A stretch of DNA of 64,000 nucleotides, from contig NC_035168.2 of NCBI RefSeq assembly GCF_001659605.2, positions 7,558,058-7,622,057 on the forward strand. Direction: 5' to 3'. Both the position numbers and the translations under genes were made by a program. The notes under the pieces are model-generated. The model was given only the letters and a program-made list of their open reading frames with translations. It was not told the DNA's origin and did not search any database. Positions 41,830 to 53,073 of the stretch are shown piece by piece; the first letter of the stretch is position 1, and each line of letters begins with the position of its first letter. Source of the stretch: Manihot esculenta. Taxonomy: Eukaryota; Streptophyta; Magnoliopsida; Malpighiales; Euphorbiaceae.

Positions 41830-43268
41830 TGATCAAACATAATTTAGCCACATTTTTATCATAATTATTATTGCTTATTTACACATTTTTTAGTTTAATT
41901 TATGGTTTTTATCTTGTTTTTACAGAAAAGGAAGAAATTGGAAAATAGGAGAAAAAGTGCAGAAAAATTACAAAAGGATGATTTGCCCAGTGATTTGCCC
42001 AAGAAACTCGAAGATCACTGGCCAAATCACTCGCAGAGACATAGAGGACTGACTCACAGAGAAGCGATCTGGTCAGCGATTTGCCCAATCACTTGAAGAA
42101 ACTGGTCAAATCACCGGGCAAATCCCTTTCACAACAGAAACTGACAGCAGAACGGGAATTTGGGCAGAAAACAAAAATCCGAATTTTCAGAAGTCCAAAT
42201 CCAACTCAATCACTATCAATACAAATCCAAGAGCCACGAAAAGAACTTCTCATCCAAGGAATTCCAATTGCAATTAAATTCAATATCAAAAGAGGAGTCA
42301 AACACCAAATCAAAGAGGGATTTCAAAACCCTAGATGGAGAGAAATTCTACAGCTATAAAAGGAGAGCTTCCAAACCAGCAAAAGGACCTTCTGATCTGG
42401 TGATCAGCAACTCAACTCGCCAGAAACTCTCCAGCATTTTTCTTCTTTTCTTTTCTTTTCATCTTTTTGTGTATTTAGTCCACCATGAGTGGCTAAACTC
42501 CTTCTTTTCTAGTTGAAGTTGGTGAATTTCAGATTTTGTTATGAATTGGGAGATTTAAATCTCCATTGTTAAACTTCTATTTATTCTCAATATTTATGCA
42601 ATTTGAGCTTTCCATAATTATTACTTTGCTTTTAGAATCAATAAGGGCCCATTGCTTTTAAATTGCTTAAGTAATATTGTTTGAATGATTTAGGTCCGTA
42701 ATTGCTTAGGTTGTTCAAATACACATTTAATCAAATTGCATAATCTAAACTTGACCACGCGGTTGGCAAGGATAGAATTGGGTTTCTCTAAGTCTTAATG
42801 CAGTCAACAGTTGTTCGATGCTACAATGCCCCAAGGACGTTCCTTGGCAACTTGTTGATTAGTGTTTGATTAGCGAACGTTTCCTAATCAAACTAGAACT
42901 AAGGAGGAATTTGGATTGTGAGAAGCGTCTTCTACATCCTAAACTAATTTATTGAGATAAATAGGAGTATTAAAGAATCAATGATCAATTCTAAACAATC
43001 TGAAATAAGATCCATACTTCAACTAGAAGCTTTTCTCTTATTGATTTACTCATCTTTAAATTATTTGCTTGCTATTGTTAATTAGCTTTAGTACATCTTC
43101 AACACAAAACCCCCCTCTTTTATTTACTTGTTATTTACTTGACCTAGTCATTATTAGGAAAATCATTGGTGTCAATTCTCTATGGTTCGACCCTATTGCC
43201 ACTATCTACAAGTTTATTGTTGATTGTCTAATAGGTTTATTTTTGACGGCTTCGACAACCGCTTATCA
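41830..43268 (+). repeat. LTR E2 (shared middle LTR)
   Basis: 1,439 bp. Differs from E1 at about three places I can see (near 42284, 42350, 42834) and from E3 at a few others. No target duplication on either side. Confidence 0.95.
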
Positions 43269-43273
43269 AAAAT

Positions 43274-43291
43274 TGGCGCCGTTGCCGGGGA
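43274..43291 (+). other. Primer-binding site, element E copy 2
   Basis: TGGCGCCGTTGCCGGGGA, tRNA-Asp type. Confidence 0.93.
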
Positions 43292-43342
43292 ATTGATCTA
43301 ACTAACGTATTTTCCTTTTATGACCAGGGCTGATTTACAAGC

Positions 43343-44332
43343 ATGGCTACGGTAAGTATGTCTTTTCTCTCTTCTCAAATTTCTGAACTAACCTCTATTG
43401 TGAGAAATTATGGTCAAGCTCGACAAGTTCAACAACTTCAACAAGCACATGCATTTGAAGGATTCTATGGACAGCCAAGACATAATCCCTACCTTGACAC
43501 ATACAATACAGGTTGGGGAGACAATCTGAGCTATGGCTATGCTAGGACAGACCACTACCATGACTACCAAAGAGATCTGCAATACAATCCATGTTGGGGG
43601 GACAATCCGAATTATGGCTATGCAAGGGCTGACTACTACCAAAACTATCAAGCCCAAGCAACACCTCAAAACTCCAATATGGAACTTGAAGAGATGGTAA
43701 GGAAATTGGAAATTTCTGGAAAAATTCTCCAACAGAAAGTGGATCAAGCGGTCAACTCAATGAACGCGCACATATTAAGAAGAGAGGAAGAGCTTCAAGA
43801 TCTATGGGACGATGACGAGGAAACAGACCAAGCTGCTGAGTCTGCGGCACAAATCACCACTGCAGAACCTGCTGCTGTCCAAAAATCAGCACCAACCGAA
43901 GCTCCTGCTGCAAAAACAACACCTGCTGTCCAAAAATCAGCAACCTCAGAAATTGCCCCCACTGAACCAGAAGTTGCTGCACTTGCTGAAACTGCCAAAA
44001 TTACACCAGAAATTACAGAATTTGCTGCTGTCCAAGTTGCTGAAAATAGAGACAGCAACTGCTGTCAAACTGCAACAACCACTGCTGCCCGCAAATCAGC
44101 ACCAGCCGAAGTACCTGGTACATCCCCTGCTGCTGTCCATAAACCAGCAACTGCTGGAAGTGCCCCAACTGAACCAAAATCTGCTGAAATTTCTGAAACA
44201 AACCAGCCCCCTGGACAATCCAGCACAACCAGATTGCTAGCACAGGTAAGTTGTTGTTTGCCCTCCCAAACTGAGATAAATCCAAGGCAAAATGCTAGTG
44301 CCATCACATTGAGGAGTGGAAAGGAATTGTAA
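43343..44332 (+). CDS. Gag-like ORF, element E copy 2
   Basis: Protein identical to the copy-1 gag-like ORF (37104-38093), including the TAA (44330-44332) that separates it in frame from the protease ORF. Confidence 0.7.
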   Translation: MATVSMSFLSSQISELTSIVRNYGQARQVQQLQQAHAFEGFYGQPRHNPYLDTYNTGWGDNLSYGYARTDHYHDYQRDLQYNPCWGDNPNYGYARADYYQNYQAQATPQNSNMELEEMVRKLEISGKILQQKVDQAVNSMNAHILRREEELQDLWDDDEETDQAAESAAQITTAEPAAVQKSAPTEAPAAKTTPAVQKSATSEIAPTEPEVAALAETAKITPEITEFAAVQVAENRDSNCCQTATTTAARKSAPAEVPGTSPAAVHKPATAGSAPTEPKSAEISETNQPPGQSSTTRLLAQVSCCLPSQTEINPRQNASAITLRSGKEL

Positions 44333-44350
44333 GACAATAGGGCTGAAAAA

Positions 44351-45931
44351 TTGCAAAAACAGGCCATGGAAGAAATTCTGCCAGAAAGTGATCAGGGCAG
44401 TGATTTGCCCAATTCACTAGTAGAAACTGACCCGATCGCTGGGCAAATTGAGCTGTCCAGCAGTGATTTGCCCAAATCACCAGAGAAGGCAGAGAGTGAT
44501 CTGCCCAAATCAACAGACCAGGCAGAATCCATTCAAAGGCAGAAACAGCAACTTATGGAGAAATTCAAGGTACCTCCTCCCTTCCCAAAGAGATTTGCAA
44601 GAGCCCAAAAGGAGAAAGAGGAAAAAGAGATATTGGAGACACTTCGCAAAGTGAAAATCAACATACCCCTACTTGATGCTATCAAACAAATACCAAGGTA
44701 TGCTAAATTTCTCAAAGAGCTATGCACCAATAGGAGGAAACTTGCTGAACATAAAAAGGTAAGTGTGGGGGAGTGTGTCTCAGCTGTAATTCAAAGGAAA
44801 CTTCCCACCAAATGCAAAGATAGAGGAATGTTTGCCATTTCATGCAAAATAGGCAACATAGGAATAAAGAAGGCCATGTGTGACCTTGGAGCTTCAATAA
44901 ATGTCATGCCTCTTTCTATTTTTAACTTGTTGAATGCAGGTACACTCAAGGGCACCAGCATTATGATTCAATTGGCTGATCGATCCGTTGTCTACCCCAA
45001 AGGAGTGCTAGAAGATGTGTTGGTGCAAGTGGACCAACTAGTCTTCCCAGCTGATTTTTATGTCATTGACATGGAGGATGATAAGGGCAACATCACCTCT
45101 GATATCTTACTTGGGAGACCATTCTTAAGCACAGCAAGAACAAAAATTGATGTGCATGATGGCACATTGACTATGGCGTTTGAAGGGGAAGTTATCAAAT
45201 TTAATGTTTATGATGCCATGAAATTCCCCAATGATGTTTCTCCTGTTTATGGCCTTGATGTTATTGATGATTTAAGTCAAGAAATTTTTGATTTTGATCA
45301 AGAAAACTTACTTTATGAAGGTCTTTGCAGGAAAGGAGAAGTGGACAGCAACATCACTGAAGCAGAAAAAACAGCAGACTGCTGTAACTTGCTGGATGTG
45401 GGTGATTTGCCCAGTGATTTGCCCAGACCACCAGATAATCTGCTCAAATCACAGACCAAATCACTGGAGCAGACAGACTTGACAGAAAGTGATTTGCCCA
45501 GACCACCAGATAATCTGCCCAAATCACAGCCCAAATCAGACAGCAAACAGCAGAAATCAGCACTAGAACTGAAACCATTGCCAAGCCACCTCAAATATGC
45601 CTACTTGGGAGCTGGAAATTCACTTCCAGTCATTATTTCTAACCAGCTCAGCCAAGAAGAAGAGGAAAAGCTCCTTGATGTGTTAAAGAAGCACAAAAAA
45701 GCAATTGGGTGGACCTTGGAGGACATAAAAGGCACCTCAAGACCATTCGGTGGAGGCTCATTTCACCAGAATCAGAGACAGGATGCAGCACATGAAGCTA
45801 TTGACGTACGGAGTCCACAAACAAGCAAGGTTTTCAAGGTTAATGGGCATCGTTTGAAGAGATTCTATGAAGGTTTTACTGTCCATGTTGTGGAGGAGGT
45901 TCCCTTGGATCCCCCTTCCCAAGACTGCTGA
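44351..45931 (+). CDS. Protease ORF fused to integrase end, element E copy 2
   Basis: Protein identical to the 526-codon ORF at 38112-39692, with the same RT-to-integrase-end deletion, so the deletion preceded the tandem duplication. Active-site DLGAS present. Confidence 0.75.
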   Translation: MQKQAMEEILPESDQGSDLPNSLVETDPIAGQIELSSSDLPKSPEKAESDLPKSTDQAESIQRQKQQLMEKFKVPPPFPKRFARAQKEKEEKEILETLRKVKINIPLLDAIKQIPRYAKFLKELCTNRRKLAEHKKVSVGECVSAVIQRKLPTKCKDRGMFAISCKIGNIGIKKAMCDLGASINVMPLSIFNLLNAGTLKGTSIMIQLADRSVVYPKGVLEDVLVQVDQLVFPADFYVIDMEDDKGNITSDILLGRPFLSTARTKIDVHDGTLTMAFEGEVIKFNVYDAMKFPNDVSPVYGLDVIDDLSQEIFDFDQENLLYEGLCRKGEVDSNITEAEKTADCCNLLDVGDLPSDLPRPPDNLLKSQTKSLEQTDLTESDLPRPPDNLPKSQPKSDSKQQKSALELKPLPSHLKYAYLGAGNSLPVIISNQLSQEEEEKLLDVLKKHKKAIGWTLEDIKGTSRPFGGGSFHQNQRQDAAHEAIDVRSPQTSKVFKVNGHRLKRFYEGFTVHVVEEVPLDPPSQDC

Positions 45932-46440
45932 GCAAGACACTGAAGTCCAGCCCAAGACAGAAAACAGGGCACTACTGGGAGGCAGCCCAAATGTAGTGAT
46001 TTGCCCAGTGATTTGCCCACTGCTTGCCCAAATCGCCGGGCAAATCGACTGAATATACCATAGTCACAAGTGATCGGGGCAGTGATTTGCCCAATTGCCC
46101 AGATAATTTGATCAAGATCACCGGTCCAATCGCAAAATCAAGCACATTATCAGAAAAGGGCGTGAACAGTACCAGCCCAGCAACTGCAAAGGAGAAGCGA
46201 TCTGGCCAAGTGATTTGCCCACTGTTTACCCAAATCACTGGTCAAATCACCCTGTCAAGAATCCAGAGGGCCAGCATTAAATGATCAGGGCAGTTCACAT
46301 ACCCAAATCACTTTAAGTAGTTCTTTTCTTTTATTATTATTTTTTTTTACTTTTTACGCTACTTATTGTCTTTTATCTCTTCTTCTTCAAGATTTCTCTC
46401 CTCCGACCACCACTGACCCACCGGCAAACCCAAGACCACC

Positions 46441-47064
46441 ATGGTAAGAATTAAGATGAAGGCCACCGGCGGGCCGTTCATGTGGAAGAAACTAGGGCTG
46501 CCGAACCCCATCCCCTCTGACAGTGACGATGAAACGTGGGACACCACTCCACCGGCCACCACCAGCACCGACACGCCACCGACTACTGAAACAGCAACAG
46601 GACGCACCGACTCACCGGCCGTCCAGACATATCACGGCCAGAAACGGCCAAGAACTCAGTCGCCACCTCCACCGCCGAGATCAGAGCCAGAACCAGAAAC
46701 CACCATTGCCACACATCCCGCAGGTCATGAGGAAGGCGATGCAACCACTGATGTGCCCAGCAATTTGCCCACTGATGCGCCCACTAGTACGCCCAGTGAT
46801 TTCACCAGCAATGTGCCAAGCGCTATGCCCAGCGATGTGCCCACTGATGCGCCCACGGACTTGCCAAGTGATACACCTAGCGATCTGCCCAGTGATTTGC
46901 CCAGTGCTTGCCCAAGTCACTGGTCAAATCACCCACAGGCCAGGAAGTCCCTTTCCCTTTTCTCCTTCATTTCTCTATATATATATTCAAACATTGAGGA
47001 CAATATTTGGGATAGGTGTGGGGGTACTGGAGAGTATTTATTCACTGATCACACCATCTTTTGA
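46441..47064 (+). CDS. Third ORF, Pro/Thr/Ser-rich, element E copy 2
   Basis: Protein identical to the copy-1 ORF at 40202-40825, with the same ACCACCATGG start context. Function unknown. Confidence 0.5.
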   Translation: MVRIKMKATGGPFMWKKLGLPNPIPSDSDDETWDTTPPATTSTDTPPTTETATGRTDSPAVQTYHGQKRPRTQSPPPPPRSEPEPETTIATHPAGHEEGDATTDVPSNLPTDAPTSTPSDFTSNVPSAMPSDVPTDAPTDLPSDTPSDLPSDLPSACPSHWSNHPQARKSLSLFSFISLYIYSNIEDNIWDRCGGTGEYLFTDHTIF

Positions 47065-48069
47065 TTTCTTTTTGATTTCTTTTTGTTTCTTTTTGTTTCT
47101 TTTTGTTTCTTTTTGTTTCTTTTTTCTTTTTGCATTATTCTTACCCCTTTTTTGCACACACCAGAATTTTTTTTTTTTTCACTTTTTGCACACACACACA
47201 GAATTTTTGTCTTAGCTTTTGCTCTACTCAACATAGATAACAAGGTTAAAAGAGTTTCCTTATCTCATGACCCCATTGATCTACCACCCCTTTAAGCTTA
47301 AATTGAATCATTCACAGTATGTTACCTTCACTTAGAGAGTTTTTCTCTTGAATTGAATCCTCAAATTTGCTAAGGTCAAGGGAAATAAAAATACAAATAC
47401 ATGCAAACACAAAGTTAGTGTAACTCCCTATGAGCTGATTTGCCCAAACTATCATAAAAAACCAGCATAAAGCACAAATCATAAACTTGTTCCAATGGTT
47501 TAAGACTATGAACTGAGCCTAATAGCCACTTGGAGAAGTGACTGACTGAGTAACCGGGGGTGTATCACCCATGTACACAATCGCGTAAAAAGGTCAGTGA
47601 CTTTTCCAAGCAAATAAGTTTCGATGGTCTAGACTATGAACAGAGCTAGTAGCCACTTGAACAAGTGACTAACTGAGTAACCGGGGGTGTATCACCCATG
47701 TACACAATCGCGTAAAAAGGTTAGTGACTTTTTCAGGCAAGGATAAGAATAAGTGCTGCTGAAAATAAAAATAAAAATAAAAAGGAAGAAAGAAGAAAAG
47801 GGGCAAGTCACTCCTAGGGGCTGCACTAAACCTAACATAAAAGAATAAGCATGATTGAGTCAAAAACCTTTCTCTTGACCATGGTAGGTGAAAGGAAACA
47901 AGAAAAGGAGAGGACGACCTTGGTGCATGTACTCTATACTGTGATACTTCAGCTTAGGAGTCTAGGAGGGGCTGATTAAGTGGAACTTAGGCTCTAAGGA
48001 AGAAGGGGGCTTGATTGGCTAAGTTATTCGTTGCTTGAGGACAAGCAAAAAGCTAGGTGTGGGGGTATT

Positions 48070-49508
48070 TGATCAAACATAATTTAGCCACATTTTTATC
48101 ATAATTATTATTGCTTATTTACACATTTTTTAGTTTAATTTATGGTTTTTATCTTGTTTTTACAGAAAAGGAAGAAATTGGAAAATAGGAGAAAAAGTGC
48201 AGAAAAATTACAAAAGGATGATTTGCCCAGTGATTTGCCCAAGAAACTCGAAGATCACTGGCCAAATCACTCGCAGAGACATAGAGGACTGACTCACAGA
48301 GAAGCGATCTGGTCAGCGATTTGCCCAATCACTTGAAGAAACTGGTCAAATCACCGGGCAAATCCCTTTCACAACAGAAACTGACAGCAGAACGGGAATT
48401 TGGGCAGAAAACAAAAATCCGAATTTTCAGAAGTCCAAATCCAACTCAATCACTATCAATACAAATCCAAGAGCCACGAAAAGAACTTCTCATCCAAGGA
48501 ATTCCAATTGCAATTAAATTCAACATCAAAAGAGGAGTCAAACACCAAATCAAAGAGGGATTTCAAAACCCTAGATGGAGAGAAATTCTACAGCTATAAA
48601 AGGAGAGCTTCCAAACCAGCAAAAGGACCTTCTGATCTGGTGATCAGCAACTCAACTCGCCAGAAACTCTCCAGCATTTTTCTTCTTTTCTTTTCTTTTC
48701 ATCTTTTTGTGTATTTAGTCCACCATGAGTGGCTAAACTCCTTCTTTTCTAGTTGAAGTTGGTGAATTTCAGATTTTGTTATGAATTGGGAGATTTAAAT
48801 CTCCATTGTTAAACTTCTATTTATTCTCAATATTTATGCAATTTGAGCTTTCCATAATTATTACTTTGCTTTTAGAATCAATAAGGGCCCATTGCTTTTA
48901 AATTGCTTAAGTAATATTGTTTGAATGATTTAGGTCCGTAATTGCTTAGGTTGTTCAAATACACATTTAATCAAATTGCATAATCTAAACTTGACCACGC
49001 GGTTGGCAAGGATAGAATTGGGTTTCTCTAAGTCTTAATGCAGTCAACAGTTGTTCGATGCTACAATGCCCCAAGGACGTTCCTTGGCAACTTGTTGATT
49101 AGTGTTTGATTAGCGAACGTTTCCTAATCAAACTAGAACTAAGGAGGAATTTGGATTGTGAGAAGCGTCTTCCACATCCTAAACTAATTTATTGAGATAA
49201 ATAGGAGTATTAAAGAATCAATGATCAATTCTAAACAATCTGAAATAAGATCCATACTTCAACTAGAAGCTTTTCTCTTATTGATTTACTCATCTTTAAA
49301 TTATTTGCTTGCTATTGTTAATTAGCTTTAGTACATCTTCAACACAAAACCCCCCTCTTTTATTTACTTGTTATTTACTTGACCTAGTCATTATTAGGAA
49401 AATCATTGGTGTCAATTCTCTGTGGTTCGACCCTATTGCCACTATCTACAAGTTTATTGTTGATTGTCTAATAGGTTTATTTTTGACGGCTTCGACAACC
49501 GCTTATCA
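48070..49508 (+). repeat. LTR E3
   Basis: 1,439 bp, ends CTTATCA at 49508. Private changes include CTTCCACATCC (49170) and CTCTGTGGTTCG (49420). Confidence 0.95.
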
Positions 49509-49862
49509 ACCTCCCATCGAATACCCTGGATGGTGTGAATAGGGTGGGTAGTGATGTGGCTGGACATAACTCGAGGCCTGAGCGCCTCCTTCTGATTCTC
49601 CCATGCCCTCTTCCGGCATGCTCACACCGAGACTGCCATCCCTCCTCTGATCTACTTCCATATCCTCAGACATTCCTCCCTGCACTGTTCCCCTTACTGA
49701 TCTGCTTCTACCCAGATCCAAAGACCTTCTAGGGTCTCTTGCTACTCTGTCCCTGTTGGACCTGCTAGACATTGCCCTAGGCAATGCTGGAGGACGGGCG
49801 CTCATGCCCTCATCCTCAGGTGGTACTCTAGTCAATCTTGCTGATCGACGAGTTCCTCTCAT
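49509..49862 (-). pseudogene. gag: Gag 5' segment, element D
   Basis: Starts MRGTRRSARLTRVPPEDEGM and runs to HHPGYSMGG, where element E enters; the ACCTC duplication gives the exact break. Minus-strand continuation is at 35590. The layout matches residues 1 to about 115 of the B gag. Confidence 0.85.
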
Positions 49863-49870
49863 CCTGTTTT

Positions 49871-49885
49871 CTGAAAAACAGTACA
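49871..49885 (-). promoter_or_regulatory. Acceptor-like site before D gag
   Basis: Minus-strand TACTGTTTTTCAG ends 8 bases before the gag ATG, comparable to TTGTTCTTCAG in A1 and GATCTCAG in B. Confidence 0.5.
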
Positions 49886-50121
49886 CATCACAAGCAACAT
49901 TAGCATCATATGGTTCATGTGGGCACACATGAACCCTCATCACATACATCACATATCATAGCATATCATTAATGCACATGCATAAAATCATGGCATTTCA
50001 CATCATCATGCAAGACAGGACTCCACATCCTATCCTAGTGGACATGACCTTTTCCTATTGTGCTTGACCTACTATAACCTCTATGAGCCCGACACTCTAG
50101 GTCCGACCATATGAACCTAGG

Positions 50122-50133
50122 GCTCTGATACCA
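50122..50133 (-). other. Primer-binding site, element D
   Basis: TGGTATCAGAGC on the minus strand, three bases from the 5' LTR. Confidence 0.93.
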
Positions 50134-50136
50134 TTC

Positions 50137-52375
50137 TGTAACGACCCGAAAATCGGACCGCTACCGGCGCTAGGATCCGGGTCGACTTAAGGCCGCCGGG
50201 ACCCGTAGCAAGCCTAACATGCATCCTGTGAACCTGCTTAATCCCATACATGATCAACAATAAGCATAAAAATTAAGACTTTCCTTTGCATACTCATCAA
50301 CCAAACTCAACCTGTGCATAACATAAACATAACTTTGATCCCTCTGTGGGATCTCATCTGTGCCCTCAATGGGTAACATACATCTGTTGAGTTGGTTTAC
50401 ATAAACATCAACATAATCTCTAAGATCATGTATAAAAGGGATACAACAATCTATGGTCAAGCACATACTAACATCCATAAAACTCTTTACATAGCTATAC
50501 TGCACTTTTACATTACAATTTGATCATGTCCAATTCTATCTATTACATAAGCATAACTCCTTCACTCTATCCGAACTCCCGCACTATATCCTGTACCTGT
50601 AAGCCTGGGGGAAAAGGGAGAGGGGTGAGCTAAAAGCCCAGTGAGTAGAGCTAGTAAAACACATTAACACTATGCTCAAATGGAATGCATCATAACACAA
50701 ACAATTCACATAAGGGTTGGGTGAACTTGTCACCAAATAGTCCAAGTTAACTCTGTGCCAGGCCTGTAGAATGGGGCCTGGTCTTCCTGTCATAGCATAC
50801 ATTACTTACCATTTTCCCAGGGCCTCCTCTGGGCTCCTGGTCTTCGAGTCCCATAACCGTACCTTACTCTGTGCCAGGCCTATAGACTGGGGCCTGGACT
50901 TGCTTACTCTGTGCCAGGCCGTAGCATGGGGTCCTGGTCTTCCTGTCTTGGACTAATTGGGTCATCCAACATTCACCCACATCAACAACAATTTATGCAA
51001 TGCGGCATATTCGTGAAAACTAATGCAATCATCCTATTGCATAATCATGATGCATGAAACATGATAAAACATTTAATTTAAAAGATTAAGTTTTAGTTCC
51101 ACTCACCTCTGGCTGACTCTGACAACACCGAAGCAGCTGAACTCACTGCTGGGGTCCTCGGTTCCTCGGGTCCGAACCTACACAGGTGGACTCAAATGAG
51201 GGACCAAACATATATAAACATGACTCTAATATATCCCCCAAAAACCCCCCTAAAACATCATGAAAACATCACAGAAAATATGCATGAAATGGCTGAACAG
51301 GGCACTTTCGGCGGCACCTTCGGCGGCCGAAAGTCCTGGACAGAGGCGAAACTCAGCTAGGTTCGGCGGCACCTTCGGCGGCCGAAAGTGCCAGACAGAG
51401 ACGAAAGTCTCTTTTCGGGGGCAACTTCGGCAGCCGAAAGGCTTGCCTTCCCAGCCATGTTCGGCGGCCGAAAGTACCTTCGGCTGCCGAACCTGGTTTC
51501 TGCCAAAGGACAGAAACTTGGCTCCCTTAACACATCTCGCCTCCAAACCTTTCCAAACATGCATATTTTTCAACCAAAGCATGCATACAAGTTCCTAGGG
51601 GCCTCAAACATGCATATACCCCATCTACAACACTTCAAACATACTCAAACAACACACATTGTTCAAAACATCAATATATATCCATAACTCAACATATACC
51701 CTAGCATGCATTTCTACCCTTAGATCTTGCATAAAACTCATTTAGAACACATAAGGAGCTTAAGATCGGCTCTTACCTCTTGAAGATCGAGAGGGAGACG
51801 ACCTAAACCTGGAGATCCACGAAAATGAGCTCCTGAGTTCCCAAAGCTCCAAAACTTGTTTCAAAAGCTTAAATCTTCCAAACCAAGTGAAAACAAGTGA
51901 AAATCTCGAAAGATTTAGAGGAAGAACATCAGAAATGGGTGAGAGACGGCGGAGAGCTCACCTTGGCCGAAATGGGGAGAAAAAACTCGCCCATTTTCGG
52001 CTAAGGGACCCTTTTATAGTGGCTGGCCAGACCACGTTCGGGGGCCGAATGTGCCTCCGCATGCATGCCATGTTCGGCGGCCGAACATGAGGTTCGGCGG
52101 CCGAACCTGGACTTCCCTCACTCATGCTTTCGGGGGCCTAACGTGCCTCCAAAACGCATGTATGTTCGGCGGCCGAACTTGACTTTCGGCGGCCGAACCT
52201 GGGTTTTCCTCCAAAGACTTTTTCATGCAAAAACTCATTCAATTTCATACTCAAAACCATTAAAACATGAAAACATTTTTATAAAAACATGATTCTACCC
52301 TTCTAGAGGTCTCCGACATCTAAGATTCCACCGGACGGTAGGAATTCCGATACCGGAGTCTAGCCGGGTATTACA
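50137..52375 (-). repeat. LTR D, 5' copy
   Basis: 2,239 bp, reverse orientation. TATA 52013-52018; arrays 52032-52203 and 51306-51495; predicted donor at 51776, mini-exon 51107-51177 and second donor at 51106 on the minus strand. Confidence 0.95.
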
Positions 52376-52380
52376 GCCAT

Positions 52381-52472
52381 AGTTACAAGACCCACTTTAT
52401 AAGAAGAAATAAACCTTGAAGTTATGGAAGTAAGGAACGAAGATAAGGAGCAATGAACTGAGCCTATAGAAA
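52381..52472 (+). pseudogene. Tat-type polyprotein fragment, part 3
   Basis: Short decayed coding-like stretch between D and LTR H (VTRPTL*EEINLEVMEVRNED-like). By position it joins part 2 (32311-32484) to the pol fossil at 53074. Confidence 0.5.
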
Positions 52473-53050
52473 TGTAATACCCGGCTAGATCCTGGCATCG
52501 GAATCTGGAATTCAAGGATGCCAGAGCCTTCTAGAATGATAAAATGTGTTTTCTAAAATGTTTTCACATGATTTTAGGGTTTAATGCAAAAGAAATTGAG
52601 TTTTGAAGAGAAAAGACCAAGGAAGGAAGAACCCAGGTTCGGCCGCCGAACCTCAAGTTCGGCCGCCGAACATGGGGTTGTTTAGGAGGCACGTTAGGCT
52701 GCCGAACGTGGTGGAGCTGTGGAAGCAGCTTTGGCCGCCGAAGGTGGTTGACCGGCCACCTATAAAAGGCCCCCTAGACCGAAAATGGGCGAGTTTTCTC
52801 CCCATTCTCGAGCTAAGGTGAGTTCATGCTCTCCTTTGGTTGTTTTCATGCTTTTTCTTTAAATCCCTCAAGTTTTCATGAGTTGTGTCTTTGTTTTGAA
52901 GAGTTCTAAGCTTTGATCAATGTTTTGAGAGCTTGGAGACTTTTGGAGCTTGGATTCTCCATATCTCTAAGTTGGGTCGCACCAACCCTCAATCTTCAAG
53001 AGGTAAGTGTAGATCTTTATCTTTTATGATGTTTTAAGTGAGTTTTATGA
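52473..53050 (+). mobile_element. LTR H: truncated Tekay LTR
   Basis: Begins TGTAATACCCGGCTAG and follows the A/B-type LTR through an array (52637-52744), TATA 52761 and donor-like AGAGGTAAGTG at 53001, then ends abruptly after TTTTATGAAGG. The remaining ~2 kb of LTR and any internal region are missing, and no matching target duplication is visible on the right. Confidence 0.85.
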
Positions 53051-53073
53051 AGGGTTAAGGGTTAGGGGTTAGG
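53051..53073 (+). repeat. Telomere-like filler at truncation point
   Basis: AGGGTTAAGGGTTAGGGGTT followed by AGG: three or four imperfect units of the plant telomere repeat (TTTAGGG) exactly between the truncated LTR H and Tat pol. Confidence 0.6.

Larger units (their letters stand above)
35591..49508 (+). mobile_element. Element E: tandem Athila-type retrotransposon inside D gag
   Basis: Three 1,439-bp LTRs (35591-37029, 41830-43268, 48070-49508) and two 4.8-kb internal regions, with one ACCTC duplication around the whole. The tRNA-Asp type primer site, TGATCA...TATCA ends, and protease and RT-start similarity place it in the Athila lineage. The two 6,239-bp repeats are nearly identical; I note one base insertion in a T-rich tract (near 47120) and a few LTR substitutions. 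Both copies lack RT, RNase H and integrase core. Confidence 0.93.
32490..52375 (-). mobile_element. Element D: minus-strand Tekay element, split by element E
   Basis: Two 2,239-bp LTRs in reverse orientation, with PBS at 50122-50133 and purine tract at 34729-34742, flanked by GCCAT. Without the 13.9-kb nested element E its internal region is only about 1.5 kb: gag up to the middle of the capsid core, fused to the integrase C-terminus and chromodomain. It could not move alone. I see about three LTR-LTR differences (33230/50880, 34338/51985, 34675/52322), so it is a young insertion and E is younger still. Confidence 0.95.
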
